NCBI RefSeq assembly: GCF_038023995.1 | Contig: NZ_CP150660.1 | Span: 370,501-434,500, forward strand | DNA from: Polaribacter atrinae | GTDB lineage: Bacteria > Bacteroidota > Bacteroidia > Flavobacteriales > Flavobacteriaceae | Reading direction: 5' to 3' | Length of the DNA: 64,000 nt | Shown: positions 26,791 through 35,821 of the stretch, piece after piece | How the letters are laid out: each line of letters starts with the position of its first letter | How positions within the stretch are numbered: the first letter of the stretch is position 1 | The notes under the pieces: generated by a model | What the model was told of the DNA's origin: nothing | What the model saw: the letters and a program-made list of their open reading frames with translations, nothing else | The model's database searches: none | Translations under genes and position numbers: made by a program

Positions 26791-28338
26791 ATGATAAAAA
26801 ACATCGAGAATATTGAGCTTCATTATTTAACGTTAACAGATTACAAACAGTTAAAGGAAGCGATGATTCAGGCATATTCAAGTATGCCAGGTTCTTATTG
26901 GAGAGAAAATCAAATTAAATCTTTGATTGATAAATTTCCAGAAGGACAAGTTATTATTAAAGTAAATGGTGAGTTAGCAGGTTGTGCATTGTCTATTAAA
27001 TTAGATTATGATGGTTTCGACGATCAGCATACGTATGAAGATATTACAGGGAATTATACCTTTGATACACATGATGAAAATGGAGATGTTTTATACGGAA
27101 TTGATGTTTTTATTAAAAAAGAATACAGAGGTTTACGTTTAGGTAGAAGGCTCTATGATTATAGAAAAGAACTTGCCGAGAAACAAAATTTAAGAGGAAT
27201 TGCGTTTGGAGGTAGAATTCCGAATTATCATAAATATTCAGCAACTTTATCGCCTAAAGAATATATAGAAAGTGTTAAACGTAAAGAAATTCATGATCCG
27301 GTTTTAAACTTTCAAATTTCGAATGATTTTCATCCTTCAAAAATTTTAAAAGGATATTTAGAAGGTGATGAGAATTCTGGTGAGTTTGCAGTTTTGCTTG
27401 AATGGGATAATATTTATTACGAGAAAAAATCTAAAAAAGCAGCTACAAAGAAAAAAGTAGTGCGTTTAGGATTGATTCAGTGGCAAATGCGTTTGTATAA
27501 AGATTTGGAAGAATTAATGCAACAAGCAGAGTATTTTGTAGACGCAGTTTCTGCTTACAGGTCTGATTTTGCATTGTTTCCAGAGTTTTTTAACGCTCCG
27601 TTAATGGCAGATAATAATCATTTACCAGAATCGGAAGCAATTAGAGAATTGGCAAAATATACACCAGAGATTGTTCAGAAATTTTCTGAGTTGGCAATTA
27701 CGTATAACATTAATATTATTACTGGTAGTATGCCAGAAATTAAAGATGAGTTGTTGTACAATGCGGGCTATATCTGTAAAAGAGACGGTTCTACAGAACG
27801 TTATGAGAAATTGCATGTGACGCCAGATGAAGCAAAAGTTTGGGGAATGCAAGGAGGTAATGAGTTAAAAACCTTTGATACGGATTGTGGTAAAATTGGT
27901 GTATTAATTTGTTATGATTCTGAGTTTCCGGAATTAAGTAGAATTTTAGCAGAAGAAGGAATGGATATTTTGTTTGTTCCGTTTTTAACGGATACGCAAA
28001 ATGGATATTCTAGAGTACGTCATTGTGCACAAGCTAGAGCCATAGAAAATGAATGTTATGTTGCCATTGCTGGTAGTGTTGGTAATTTACCAAAGGTGAA
28101 TAATATGGATATTCAGTATGCACAATCTATGGTGTTTACACCTTGCGACTTTTCTTTCCCTGCAAACGGAATTAAAGCAGAGGCAACCACAAATACCGAA
28201 ATGATTTTAATTGCGGATGTAGATTTAGATTTATTAAAGGATTTAAACCAGTTTGGTAGCGTACGAAATTTAAAAGATAGAAGAACAGATATATTTGAAG
28301 TTAGAAAACTTCCAAAAAAAAATAAAAAAATAAAATGA
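26791..28338 (+). CDS. Bifunctional GNAT acetyltransferase - carbon-nitrogen hydrolase (nitrilase superfamily) fusion
   Basis: A 515-residue two-domain protein. Residues 1-210 form a GNAT domain with the acetyl-CoA loop EYRGLRLGRRLYD (about 111-123) and IAFGGRIPNYHKYS. After a Lys/Ala-rich linker (212-222) comes a nitrilase-superfamily amidohydrolase with an intact Glu265 (FPEFF), Lys340 (YEKLH) and Cys374 (ICYDSEFPE) triad. This fusion is recurrent in Bacteroidota but its substrate is not established. Lying between agmatinase and a polyamine-synthase-like gene, a polyamine amide (N-acetyl or N-carbamoyl putrescine) is a reasonable guess. Its last codons overlap the next gene by four bases. 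Confidence 0.9.
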   Translation: MIKNIENIELHYLTLTDYKQLKEAMIQAYSSMPGSYWRENQIKSLIDKFPEGQVIIKVNGELAGCALSIKLDYDGFDDQHTYEDITGNYTFDTHDENGDVLYGIDVFIKKEYRGLRLGRRLYDYRKELAEKQNLRGIAFGGRIPNYHKYSATLSPKEYIESVKRKEIHDPVLNFQISNDFHPSKILKGYLEGDENSGEFAVLLEWDNIYYEKKSKKAATKKKVVRLGLIQWQMRLYKDLEELMQQAEYFVDAVSAYRSDFALFPEFFNAPLMADNNHLPESEAIRELAKYTPEIVQKFSELAITYNINIITGSMPEIKDELLYNAGYICKRDGSTERYEKLHVTPDEAKVWGMQGGNELKTFDTDCGKIGVLICYDSEFPELSRILAEEGMDILFVPFLTDTQNGYSRVRHCAQARAIENECYVAIAGSVGNLPKVNNMDIQYAQSMVFTPCDFSFPANGIKAEATTNTEMILIADVDLDLLKDLNQFGSVRNLKDRRTDIFEVRKLPKKNKKIK

Positions 28339-29303
28339 GCAAACCTATTACAAATTTTATAGAAAAATACTTTTTACACTTTAACGCTGCGGCTTTAGTA
28401 GATGCTGCAAAAGGGTACGAAGCACAATTAAACAAAGGATCTAAAATGTTAGTTTCTTTAGCGGGAGCAATGAGTACTGCAGAATTAGGGAAAATTTTCG
28501 CGGAAATGATTCGTAAAGATAAAGTACAAATTGTTTCTTGTACAGGTGCAAACTTAGAGGAAGATGTTATGAATCTTGTTGCACATTCTCATTACAAACG
28601 TGTGCCTAATTATAGAGATTTAACGCCACAAGACGAGTGGGATTTACTAGAAAAAGGATTAAACAGAGTTACAGATACTTGCATACCAGAAGAAGAAGCT
28701 TTTAGAAGAATTCAAGAGCATATTGTAAAAATATGGAAAGATGCAGAAGCAAAAGGGGAGCGTTACTTACCACATGAGTACATGTACAAATTATTATTAT
28801 CTGGTGTGTTAGAGCAATATTATGAGATAGATATTAAGGATTCTTGGATGTACGCAGCAGCAGAAAAAAACTTGCCAATTATTTGTCCGGGTTGGGAAGA
28901 TTCTACCATGGGTAATATTTTTGCTTCTTATGTTTTAAAAGGAGAATTAAAAGCAAGCACGGTAAAATCTGGAATTGAGTACATGACGTTCCTTGCAGAT
29001 TGGTATACAAATAATTCTGAAAACGGAATTGGATTCTTTCAAATAGGAGGAGGGATTGCAGGAGATTTCCCTATCTGTGTGGTGCCAATGTTGTATCAAG
29101 ATATGGAAAAACCAGAAACACCATTTTGGAGTTATTTCTGTCAGATTTCAGATTCTACAACAAGTTATGGTTCATATTCAGGAGCAGTACCTAATGAGAA
29201 AATTACTTGGGGTAAGTTAGATATTGATACGCCAAAGTTTATTATAGAAAGCGATGCTACTATTGTAGCTCCGTTAATTTTTGCTTATTTATTAGAAATG
29301 TAG
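28335..29303 (+). CDS. Deoxyhypusine-synthase-family protein, probable homospermidine synthase
   Basis: A 322-residue member of the deoxyhypusine synthase family, which transfers an aminobutyl group from spermidine or putrescine through an enzyme-lysine imine with NAD. The catalytic lysine is kept in ITWGKL (Lys294), with the upstream NAD-site glycines QIGGGIAGDF and the DSTTSYGSYSG segment. Bacteria lack eIF5A, and some bacterial members of this family make sym-homospermidine from two putrescines; flavobacteria are reported to contain homospermidine. Being last in the arginine decarboxylase-agmatinase operon (ATGA overlap with the fusion gene), that role is likely but inferred. Confidence 0.8.
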   Translation: MSKPITNFIEKYFLHFNAAALVDAAKGYEAQLNKGSKMLVSLAGAMSTAELGKIFAEMIRKDKVQIVSCTGANLEEDVMNLVAHSHYKRVPNYRDLTPQDEWDLLEKGLNRVTDTCIPEEEAFRRIQEHIVKIWKDAEAKGERYLPHEYMYKLLLSGVLEQYYEIDIKDSWMYAAAEKNLPIICPGWEDSTMGNIFASYVLKGELKASTVKSGIEYMTFLADWYTNNSENGIGFFQIGGGIAGDFPICVVPMLYQDMEKPETPFWSYFCQISDSTTSYGSYSGAVPNEKITWGKLDIDTPKFIIESDATIVAPLIFAYLLEM

Positions 29304-29378
29304 CATTGCAGGTGCTTTTTTTATAAAAGCTGAATTGCTGATTTTTAACTTGTAATTAAAAAATCATAAAATAAGTGG

Positions 29379-29428
29379 AGTGTCATTCCGAAATGAGTCT
29401 TTTTTGACGATTGAGGAATCTCATATTA
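29379..29428. repeat. Truncated copy of the GTCATTCCGAA palindromic family
   Basis: Contains GTCATTCCGAAATGA and GATTGAGGAATCTCAT, matching parts of the array units at 45392-46510. It lies in the leader of the small acidic gene, 20 bases before the ATG. Confidence 0.75.
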
Positions 29429-29448
29429 ATTGAATAAATGATTATAAA

Positions 29449-29727
29449 ATGAAAAGAGTAATCGTAGAATATGCAAAACTGACTACAGACATATTAGATA
29501 TGTTGGTAGAAAAATATCCTGATGGATATGACTATGAAGACATTATTTCCTTTAAAAATGCTAAAGGAGAAACTGTAAAAGCGGTAGAAGTGAAAACAGA
29601 AGATACTATTTATCTTGTAAAAATCAGTTCTAAACTTGAGCAAACGATGGAAGATTATGCAGAAGATGAAGATTCTTTTGACGAGGATGGAGATTTAGAC
29701 GTTGATGATTTAGAAGACGATATATAA
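29449..29727 (+). CDS. Small acidic protein of unknown function
   Basis: A 92-residue cytosolic protein. The first 65 residues form a compact alpha/beta-looking unit (MKRVIVEYAKLTTDILDMLV, DYEDIISFKNAKGETVKAVE, DTIYLVKISS). The last 25 are nearly all Asp, Glu and a few Leu/Tyr, ending DVDDLEDDI, an acidic tail of the kind seen in DNA-mimic, chaperone-like or RNA-polymerase delta-type proteins. No family is assigned. It stands alone, 145 bases after the deoxyhypusine-synthase-like gene with a repeat between, and has its own terminator. Co-function with polyamines is possible only by position. Confidence 0.6.
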   Translation: MKRVIVEYAKLTTDILDMLVEKYPDGYDYEDIISFKNAKGETVKAVEVKTEDTIYLVKISSKLEQTMEDYAEDEDSFDEDGDLDVDDLEDDI

Positions 29728-29733
29728 AAAAAA

Positions 29734-29762
29734 AAGCTTGGAAAATTTCCAAGCTTTTTTTG
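29734..29762 (+). terminator. Intrinsic terminator (AAGCTTGGAAA / TTTCCAAGCTT)
   Basis: Perfect 11-base arms with flanking A-run and T-run, seven bases after the acidic-protein stop codon; probably bidirectional. Confidence 0.9.
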
Positions 29763-29809
29763 TTTTTAGCTTTAATTATATCCTTTATAAATTTAAAAAG
29801 AAGTTTACT

Positions 29810-30466
29810 CTAAATGATTTTATGCAATCTTTTAAAATTATTAACGATAAAATCGGCATTTATTAAGGATTGATCTTCTGCCAATGGGTTTCTGTAACCG
29901 AATACAAAAATACCAGCATCATTTGCAGCTTTAACACCGTTATCAGAATCTTCTATTACCACACAGTTTTCTTTTGGAGTATTTCCTAAAATAGCTGCTT
30001 TTTCAAAAATTTCTGGGTTTGGTTTAGATTGGGGTAAATCTGCACCACTAATTTTAGCTGTAAAATATTGATTTAAATTAAATCTATTAAACACTCTATC
30101 GATGTTAACCATCGCAGAAGAAGAAGCTAAAATTAAGGTTAAACCTTTATTATGACAATGATTTATCAATTCCTCTACACCTTTTACCAAATGTAATGTT
30201 GGGTCGTTTTCAAAGAAATTTACATATCGTTTTCTTTTATTTAAAACCAATTCTTCTGGGTCTAAATCTAAGTTAAAATGTGCTACTAATTTCTGAAAAG
30301 CATTAATTGTAGAAGAGCCTGTTAAGGTTTTGTATAAATCGTCAGAAACAGTTACGCCAATAGAAGCAAAGGTTTCATAATATGCCTTTTTATGAATTTC
30401 TTCTGAATCTATAATTACACCGTCCATGTCAAAAATGACACATTTTATTTCTTTTGGTACGTTCAT
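29810..30466 (-). CDS. HAD-superfamily sugar-phosphatase / beta-phosphoglucomutase-like protein
   Basis: A 218-residue HAD hydrolase with an alpha-helical cap (about 20-85). Motif I is FDMDGVIIDSE at about 11-21 (nucleophile Asp and +2 Asp), motif II LASSSAM near 115, the motif III lysine SKPNPEIF near 148, and motif IV EDSDNGVKAA near 170. The DGVIDS form and cap size resemble 2-deoxyglucose-6-phosphate phosphatase (YniC) and beta-phosphoglucomutase; the exact substrate cannot be read. It lies downstream of two small genes on the same strand with 7-base and 2-base gaps, a likely operon. Confidence 0.88.
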   Translation of the reverse strand: MNVPKEIKCVIFDMDGVIIDSEEIHKKAYYETFASIGVTVSDDLYKTLTGSSTINAFQKLVAHFNLDLDPEELVLNKRKRYVNFFENDPTLHLVKGVEELINHCHNKGLTLILASSSAMVNIDRVFNRFNLNQYFTAKISGADLPQSKPNPEIFEKAAILGNTPKENCVVIEDSDNGVKAANDAGIFVFGYRNPLAEDQSLINADFIVNNFKRLHKII

Positions 30467-30473
30467 GTTTCTA

Positions 30474-30749
30474 TTAAGAGTTTGATATTATTAAATAAGA
30501 GTATAAGGTTAAAAAAAAAATATTTAGTAGAAATGCAATAAATACTTGAAACTTTTTAGTTTCTCGAATGCTTTTAACGGCTTTTATGGCCCCTATAATT
30601 GATAGAATTAAAATAATAAAAGCGAGAATTCCTACCAAACTAGAAATAATATAAGAATTGTCATCATTCATATATACAGACAAAATTGCTATCGCAATTG
30701 TGAGTACAAAAGAAAATAATGAATATTTTATAGCTAATAAAGAATTCAT
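30474..30749 (-). CDS. Small three-helix membrane protein of unknown function
   Basis: A 91-residue protein with three hydrophobic segments (about 9-27, 33-56 and 70-89) and a short positively charged connector (KSIRETKKFQ) between the second and third. No family is recognised. Tight spacing on both sides (DCC-family gene 2 bases upstream, HAD gene 7 bases downstream) indicates co-transcription. Confidence 0.6.
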   Translation of the reverse strand: MNSLLAIKYSLFSFVLTIAIAILSVYMNDDNSYIISSLVGILAFIILILSIIGAIKAVKSIRETKKFQVFIAFLLNIFFLTLYSYLIISNS

Positions 30750-30751
30750 TT

Positions 30752-31168
30752 TTAATCTAAAAACTTAGCATTTAGTTCTGGTGTAGGAATCATGCAGGTT
30801 TCTTTTTTTCCAAACCACTTGTAACGGTTTTTCGCAATATAATCGTATACATAGTTTCTAAATCCTTCTGGTAAGATTAAAAAGAGTTGACTTAGACTCC
30901 AAATTCCCCCAAAGTCATTCATAATTTTTAAAGCTGCAGTAGATTTTACTTCATAAGAAACACCTGGCTCATACAATATAATAGAATCAATTTTAGAAAC
31001 ATCAATTCCTAATTGATTGATAATTTCTTTACCTTTTTCAGACTGTAAGGCTGTAAATAAAAAGGTGTTTTTTGTATCGTATTTAATTACCTTTAAGACA
31101 GCATCATTGCATAAATTACAAACTCCATCAAATAAAATAATCTTTTTGTCTTCTGGTAAATCCATCAT
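30752..31168 (-). CDS. DCC-family thiol-disulfide oxidoreductase-like protein (DUF393)
   Basis: A 138-residue thioredoxin-like DUF393 protein. The defining DxxCxxC motif is FDGVCNLCND at about residues 12-21, followed by the characteristic LQSEKGKEI and the FRNYVYDYIAKNRYKWFGKKE C-terminal motif. The reaction is not established, though the CxxC suggests redox activity. The ATG at 31168 is preferred; a longer in-frame start at 31315 would include 49 residues of poor character and lie upstream of the TATCTTTG promoter box at 31193-31200. Confidence 0.88.
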   Translation of the reverse strand: MMDLPEDKKIILFDGVCNLCNDAVLKVIKYDTKNTFLFTALQSEKGKEIINQLGIDVSKIDSIILYEPGVSYEVKSTAALKIMNDFGGIWSLSQLFLILPEGFRNYVYDYIAKNRYKWFGKKETCMIPTPELNAKFLD

Positions 31169-31192
31169 TTTGCATTTCAAAATTAAAGAAAA

Positions 31193-31200
31193 CAAAGATA
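31193..31200 (-). promoter_or_regulatory. TATCTTTG -7 box of the DCC-HAD operon
   Basis: Exact TAnnTTTG match on the minus strand, 24 bases before the ATG at 31168; it decides the start of the DUF393 gene. Confidence 0.6.
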
Positions 31201-31417
31201 CTTTATCTTTTTTCGAAACCGATAAAAAACAACTATGGATTCTAAGGTAGTTTTCTCTATACAAAAATCTAAATATATCAGTAAAATTAAAAAAAATGTA
31301 ATTTTCTTGTAACATTTTTTTTAATGAAGCGTCTTATGTTAGTATTCGAGTAAATAGGTCTTTTTTTTAAATGATTTTTACTTTTAATATTTTAGCTTAA
31401 AATTAACCAACCAACCA

Positions 31418-32110
31418 ATGATTAGAATAGAAAAACTACACAAATCTTATCCGATAGGTAAAGATTCTCTACATGTTTTAAAAGGTATAGATTTACATAT
31501 AAAAGAAGGCGAATTTGTTTCTATTATGGGGTCTTCTGGTTCAGGTAAATCTACTTTATTAAACATTGTTGGTTTATTAGATGAACATGATGAAGGTGAT
31601 TATTACCTAAACGGTCAATTAATAAAAAACTTGAATGAGAAAAAAGCAGCAATTCTTAGAAATAAATTCTTAGGCTTTATTTTTCAATCATTTAATCTTA
31701 TTTCTTACAAAACCGCTTTAGAGAATGTAGCGCTTCCTTTGTACTATAAAGGAATGGCAAGAAAAGAGCGTTTAGAAAAAGCTTTAGAATATTTAGAAAA
31801 AGTAGGATTAAAAGATTGGGCAAACCATTTACCAAATGAACTTTCTGGTGGACAAAAACAGCGTGTAGCAATAGCAAGAGCGTTGGTTACAAAGCCAAAA
31901 GTTGTTTTAGCAGATGAGCCAACAGGAGCTTTAGATTCTACAACTACAGATTCTGTAATGGACTTATTAAAAGACATTAATAATGAAGGGATGACAGTTT
32001 TTGTTATTACGCATGAAGAGGAAGTTGCAGAGCAAACCAAAAGAATTGTACGTTTAAAAGACGGTCTTATTATTAGTGATGAATATACAAATGTCTCTAA
32101 AACTGTTTAA
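31418..32110 (+). CDS. ABC transporter ATPase, MacB/LolD type
   Basis: ATP-binding subunit (230 residues) of a MacB/LolD-class mechanotransmission transporter. Walker A GSSGSGKST is at 38-46, the Q-loop in FQSFNLI, the signature LSGGQKQRVAIARAL near 143 and Walker B VVLADEPTGALDS near 165. It starts the operon ATPase-permease-permease-adaptor, with 2-base gaps between the first three genes. Having two separate permease genes suggests a heterodimeric transporter exporting a peptide, toxin or lipoprotein; the substrate is unknown. Confidence 0.93.
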   Translation: MIRIEKLHKSYPIGKDSLHVLKGIDLHIKEGEFVSIMGSSGSGKSTLLNIVGLLDEHDEGDYYLNGQLIKNLNEKKAAILRNKFLGFIFQSFNLISYKTALENVALPLYYKGMARKERLEKALEYLEKVGLKDWANHLPNELSGGQKQRVAIARALVTKPKVVLADEPTGALDSTTTDSVMDLLKDINNEGMTVFVITHEEEVAEQTKRIVRLKDGLIISDEYTNVSKTV

Positions 32111-32112
32111 TT

Positions 32113-33342
32113 ATGTTTGATATAGATCGTTGGAGAGAAATATTTCAAAGCATTAGTAAAAACAAGTTGCGTTCTGCGTTATCTGGTTTTACGGTTGCGT
32201 TTGCTATTTTGCTTTTTACGCTACTTTTTGGTATTGGTAACGGACTTCAAAATACCTTTAAAAATGAATTTGCTAAAGATGCTATGAACTCCATTTATAT
32301 TTGGACAAATAACACCACAATTGCTTATAAAGGAAACCAGATAGGTAGAAGAATACAGTTTAAAAATGATGATTTCACATATATCAAAGAGAATTTTGGA
32401 GACAAAATTCAAACGATAAGTCCAAGAATTCAGAGATCTGCAAATGTTGTTTACAAAGACGAAAAAGATAATTACACGATTAGAGGAGTCTATCCAGAAT
32501 ATTATGTGTTAGAGTCAGCAGAAGTGACCGAAGGACGTTTTCTTAATTATAGAGATTTACAAGAAAATGGAAAAGTCGTTGTAATTGGTAAAATGGTAGA
32601 AAAAGATTTATTTGGCCAATTAAGTGCTTTTGGTAAACAAATAAATATTAGTGGAATTATGTATAAAGTAATTGGTGTTTTCTCTGATCCAGGAGGTGAT
32701 AGTGATGAAAGATATATTTACACTCCATTTACAACTATGCAAAAAATGTATGGAAATAATGATTATGTAGATGAATTTGGAATTACATATAATCCAGACT
32801 TAAGTATCGATGAAGCCATTGCGTTTAGTAGTGAGTTACACCGAGAATTAAAGAAAAGACATAATGTTTCGCCTAATGACCAAAGGGGAATTGGTTTAGA
32901 TAATTATGCTACCAATAATAAAGAAGTATCTGGTATGATGTTTGGCTTAAGTATTTTAATTCTTGTAATAGGTTTTGGAACGCTAATAGCTGGTGTTGTA
33001 GGTATTAGTAATATAATGGTTTACATTGTAAAAGAAAGAACTAAAGAATTAGGAATTAGAAAAGCTGTTGGTGCTACACCAAAAATGATTGTTGCTATGA
33101 TTATGCAAGAAGCTATTTTTATCACTGCAATTTCTGGTTATGCCGGCTTGCTAGTTGGAATAGGAATTTTAGAATTTGCAGGACCTAGTTTAGAAAAATA
33201 CTTTATTTTAAATCCTAGTGTTTCTCAACCTGTAGTTATTGGAGCAACCTTAACACTCGTTTGTGCAGGGTTAATTGCAGGATATTTACCAGCCAAAAAA
33301 GCAGCAAAAATTAAACCCGTAGTAGCATTAAACTCAGATTAA
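32113..33342 (+). CDS. ABC transporter permease (MacB/FtsX type), first copy
   Basis: A 409-residue FtsX-family permease: N-terminal helix (about 18-40), large periplasmic MacB-PCD domain (about 45-270), then three helices at the C-terminus (about 280-310, 335-360, 370-395). The cytosolic coupling segment VKERTKELGIRKAVGATPKMI before the second core helix is typical. It is homologous but not identical to the next gene, implying an old tandem duplication into a heteromeric pair. It sits 2 bases from its neighbours. Confidence 0.92.
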   Translation: MFDIDRWREIFQSISKNKLRSALSGFTVAFAILLFTLLFGIGNGLQNTFKNEFAKDAMNSIYIWTNNTTIAYKGNQIGRRIQFKNDDFTYIKENFGDKIQTISPRIQRSANVVYKDEKDNYTIRGVYPEYYVLESAEVTEGRFLNYRDLQENGKVVVIGKMVEKDLFGQLSAFGKQINISGIMYKVIGVFSDPGGDSDERYIYTPFTTMQKMYGNNDYVDEFGITYNPDLSIDEAIAFSSELHRELKKRHNVSPNDQRGIGLDNYATNNKEVSGMMFGLSILILVIGFGTLIAGVVGISNIMVYIVKERTKELGIRKAVGATPKMIVAMIMQEAIFITAISGYAGLLVGIGILEFAGPSLEKYFILNPSVSQPVVIGATLTLVCAGLIAGYLPAKKAAKIKPVVALNSD

Positions 33343-33344
33343 TT

Positions 33345-34565
33345 ATGAGATTTTTATTTGAAAAAGATACTTGGCAAGAAATTTACGGTAGTATTCGAAA
33401 GAATAAAACCAGAACTGCAATTACCATTTTTGGTGCATTTTGGGGAATACTTTTATTAGTAGGTTTATTAGGAGCTGCCAAAGGAATAGAAAATAGTTTT
33501 AACAGTATGTTTGGTAATTTTGCTACAAACAGTGTTTTTATGTCTGGTAGCAGAACCTCTATGCCTTTTAAAGGTTTTCAAGAAGGACGCCAAATTAGTT
33601 TAAGATTAAGTGATGTAGATAAAATTCGTTCAGAAGTAGATGGTATTCAGTTTGTAGTGCCAAGAAATGCAACTGGCGGACAAGTAGTACATGGATTAAA
33701 AACTGGTAATTTTACTATTTTTGGAGATTTTCCTTTAATAGATGAAGTTCAAAAAAAGAACTTGATAGAAGGTAGGTTCATCAACCAAAATGACATGGAT
33801 GAAAACAAAAAGGTTTGTGTTATTAGTGAAGGTGTTTATAAAGAATTATTTGATAGAAATGAAGAAGCTATAGGTGTTTATATTAAAGTAAGTGGCATCA
33901 ATTATAAAGTAGTTGGAGTTTATGAAACAAGTCAGTTTGAAGGTAAAAACAACATCCACATTCCTTTTAGTACATTTAAATTAGTTTATAATAAAGGTGA
34001 CAAATTCGAATGGATGGTTGTAACCGGAAAAGAAGAGTTTGATATTGTTCAATTAGAATCTGATGTAAAATTATTATTGAAAAATTTACACAAAATTCAC
34101 CCTGAGGATAACAGAGCATTTAGAGGGTTTAACTTGGGAGAACGTATAAAACAAGTTACAGGTTTTTTAATAGGTATGCAGTTTTTAACATGGTTTGTAG
34201 GTATTGCAACCTTAATAGCTGGTGTTTTTGCAATTGGTAATATTTTATTGATTACCGTTAAAGAAAGAACAAAAGAAATAGGAATTAGAAGAGCTTTAGG
34301 GGCAACGCCAAATAAAGTGAGACAACAAATTATATTAGAATCATTATTTTTAACGCTGTTAGCAGGGTCTTTAGGAATTATTGCAGGTGGATTAATTTTA
34401 ATGCTTCTTGATAATTTTGTAGAGTTTCTTGTAAATCCTACAGTAGATATTCCTATTGTTTTAATAGCATATGCAGTATTAGTCTTTTTAGGGACTTTAA
34501 TAGGTTTTATACCTGCATATATGGCAACAATAGTGAAACCAATAGACGCATTAAGAGAAGAATAA
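33345..34565 (+). CDS. ABC transporter permease (MacB/FtsX type), second copy
   Basis: A 406-residue permease with the same layout as its neighbour: N-terminal helix with the AFWGILLLVGLLGA segment, periplasmic domain and three C-terminal helices, with the coupling segment VKERTKEIGIRRALGATPNKV. The two copies align along their length, especially in the C-terminal core. It completes the transmembrane part of the exporter. A gap of 35 bases separates it from the adaptor gene. Confidence 0.92.
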   Translation: MRFLFEKDTWQEIYGSIRKNKTRTAITIFGAFWGILLLVGLLGAAKGIENSFNSMFGNFATNSVFMSGSRTSMPFKGFQEGRQISLRLSDVDKIRSEVDGIQFVVPRNATGGQVVHGLKTGNFTIFGDFPLIDEVQKKNLIEGRFINQNDMDENKKVCVISEGVYKELFDRNEEAIGVYIKVSGINYKVVGVYETSQFEGKNNIHIPFSTFKLVYNKGDKFEWMVVTGKEEFDIVQLESDVKLLLKNLHKIHPEDNRAFRGFNLGERIKQVTGFLIGMQFLTWFVGIATLIAGVFAIGNILLITVKERTKEIGIRRALGATPNKVRQQIILESLFLTLLAGSLGIIAGGLILMLLDNFVEFLVNPTVDIPIVLIAYAVLVFLGTLIGFIPAYMATIVKPIDALREE

Positions 34566-34600
34566 AAAAAAATCAACTAACTAGAATAAATAGAAGATAA

Positions 34601-35707
34601 ATGAAAAAAGTAATCATTTTTGGAGGAATAGCTGTCGCACTAATAGCGGTATTAATTTGGTTTGGTAAAAAGAACAGTGCATCACCAATAGAGTACAAAA
34701 CAGAAAAAGCTTTTAAGGCAACCATTATTAAAAAAAGTGTTGCTACAGGTAAAGTTACTCCGTTAGAGGAAGTAGAGATAAAACCACAAATAGCAGGTAT
34801 TATAGATAAAATTGTTGTGGAAGAGGGAGCAATTGTTAAAACAGGAGATTTGTTAGCAACTGTAAGAGTTGTGCCAAACGAACAATCTTTAACAAGTGCA
34901 AAAGGACGTATTAATTCTGTTCAAATTCAATTAAACAATACAAAAATACAATATGACAGAAATAAAAAATTATTTGATAAAGGAGTTATTTCTCGTCAAG
35001 AATTTGAATCATTAGAGCTTTCTTATAATCAAGCAAAAAACGATTTACGTAATGCGCAAAATGATTATCAGATTATTAAAAAAGGATCTGCAGGTTCTTC
35101 TGGAGCAAATACAAATATTAGAGCAACAACTTCTGGTATGGTAGTAGAGATTCCTGTTAAAAAAGGTTATCAAGTTGTAGAAACAAATGGTTTTAGTGCA
35201 GGTACAACAATTGCTACTATTGCAGATATGACTAAAATGATTTTTGAAGGTAAAGTTGATGAGTCTGAAGTTGGTAAATTAGTAAAAGGTACAGAGATTG
35301 AAATTTCTTTAGGAGCTATTGAAAACAAGAAATTTCCAGCAGTTTTAAATTTTATTGCACCTAAAGGAACAGAAGAAGCAGGAGCGGTTCAATTTAAAAT
35401 AAAGGCAGATGTTTCTTTAGATGATGAGCATTTTATTAGAGCAGGTTATAGTGCAAATGCAGAAATTGTTTTAGAGAGAAAAGACAGTGTTTTATCTATT
35501 AAAGAATCTTTATTACAATTTGATAGAAAAACGGAATTACCTTATGTAGAAATTAAAAATGCAGAAGGAACATTTGACAAGAAAGATGTAAAATTAGGAA
35601 CATCTGACGGAGTAAATGTTGAAATTTTAGAAGGTGTTACCAAAGATGATGATATTAAAATTTGGAATCAAACTTCTAAAGAAGAAGATAAAAAAGATAA
35701 TATTTAA
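34601..35707 (+). CDS. Periplasmic adaptor (MacA/HlyD-type membrane fusion protein)
   Basis: A 368-residue membrane fusion protein: N-terminal anchor helix (about 4-20), biotinyl-lipoyl half (EEVEIKPQIAGIIDKIVVEEGAIVKTGDLLA, in part), alpha-helical hairpin (about 100-155) with RNKKLFDKGVISRQEFE, the second lipoyl half (ATTSGMVVEIPVKKGYQV, in part) and beta-barrel/MP domains. It links the inner-membrane permease to an outer-membrane TolC-like duct, which is not encoded here. The last gene of the operon, followed by a strong terminator. Confidence 0.93.
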   Translation: MKKVIIFGGIAVALIAVLIWFGKKNSASPIEYKTEKAFKATIIKKSVATGKVTPLEEVEIKPQIAGIIDKIVVEEGAIVKTGDLLATVRVVPNEQSLTSAKGRINSVQIQLNNTKIQYDRNKKLFDKGVISRQEFESLELSYNQAKNDLRNAQNDYQIIKKGSAGSSGANTNIRATTSGMVVEIPVKKGYQVVETNGFSAGTTIATIADMTKMIFEGKVDESEVGKLVKGTEIEISLGAIENKKFPAVLNFIAPKGTEEAGAVQFKIKADVSLDDEHFIRAGYSANAEIVLERKDSVLSIKESLLQFDRKTELPYVEIKNAEGTFDKKDVKLGTSDGVNVEILEGVTKDDDIKIWNQTSKEEDKKDNI

Positions 35708-35725
35708 TAATTATTGAAATTATAT

Positions 35726-35760
35726 TAAAAAAAGGAACTCAATTTGAGTTCCTTTTTTTG
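35726..35760 (+). terminator. Intrinsic terminator of the exporter operon
   Basis: Stem AAAAAAGGAACTCAA / TTGAGTTCCTTTTTT with essentially no loop bases beyond the central pairs; T-run follows, about 20 bases past the adaptor stop. Confidence 0.9.
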
Positions 35761-35821
35761 TGTTTAAAAACCAATGTTTAATTAGTAAGATTGCTTTAAG
35801 TTTATAACGGTCTAAATAATA

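Noticed and set aside
31418..35707. Lipoprotein-release (Lol) system
   Set aside because: A MacA-type adaptor in the operon and two MacB-type permeases fit an exporter better than LolCDE.
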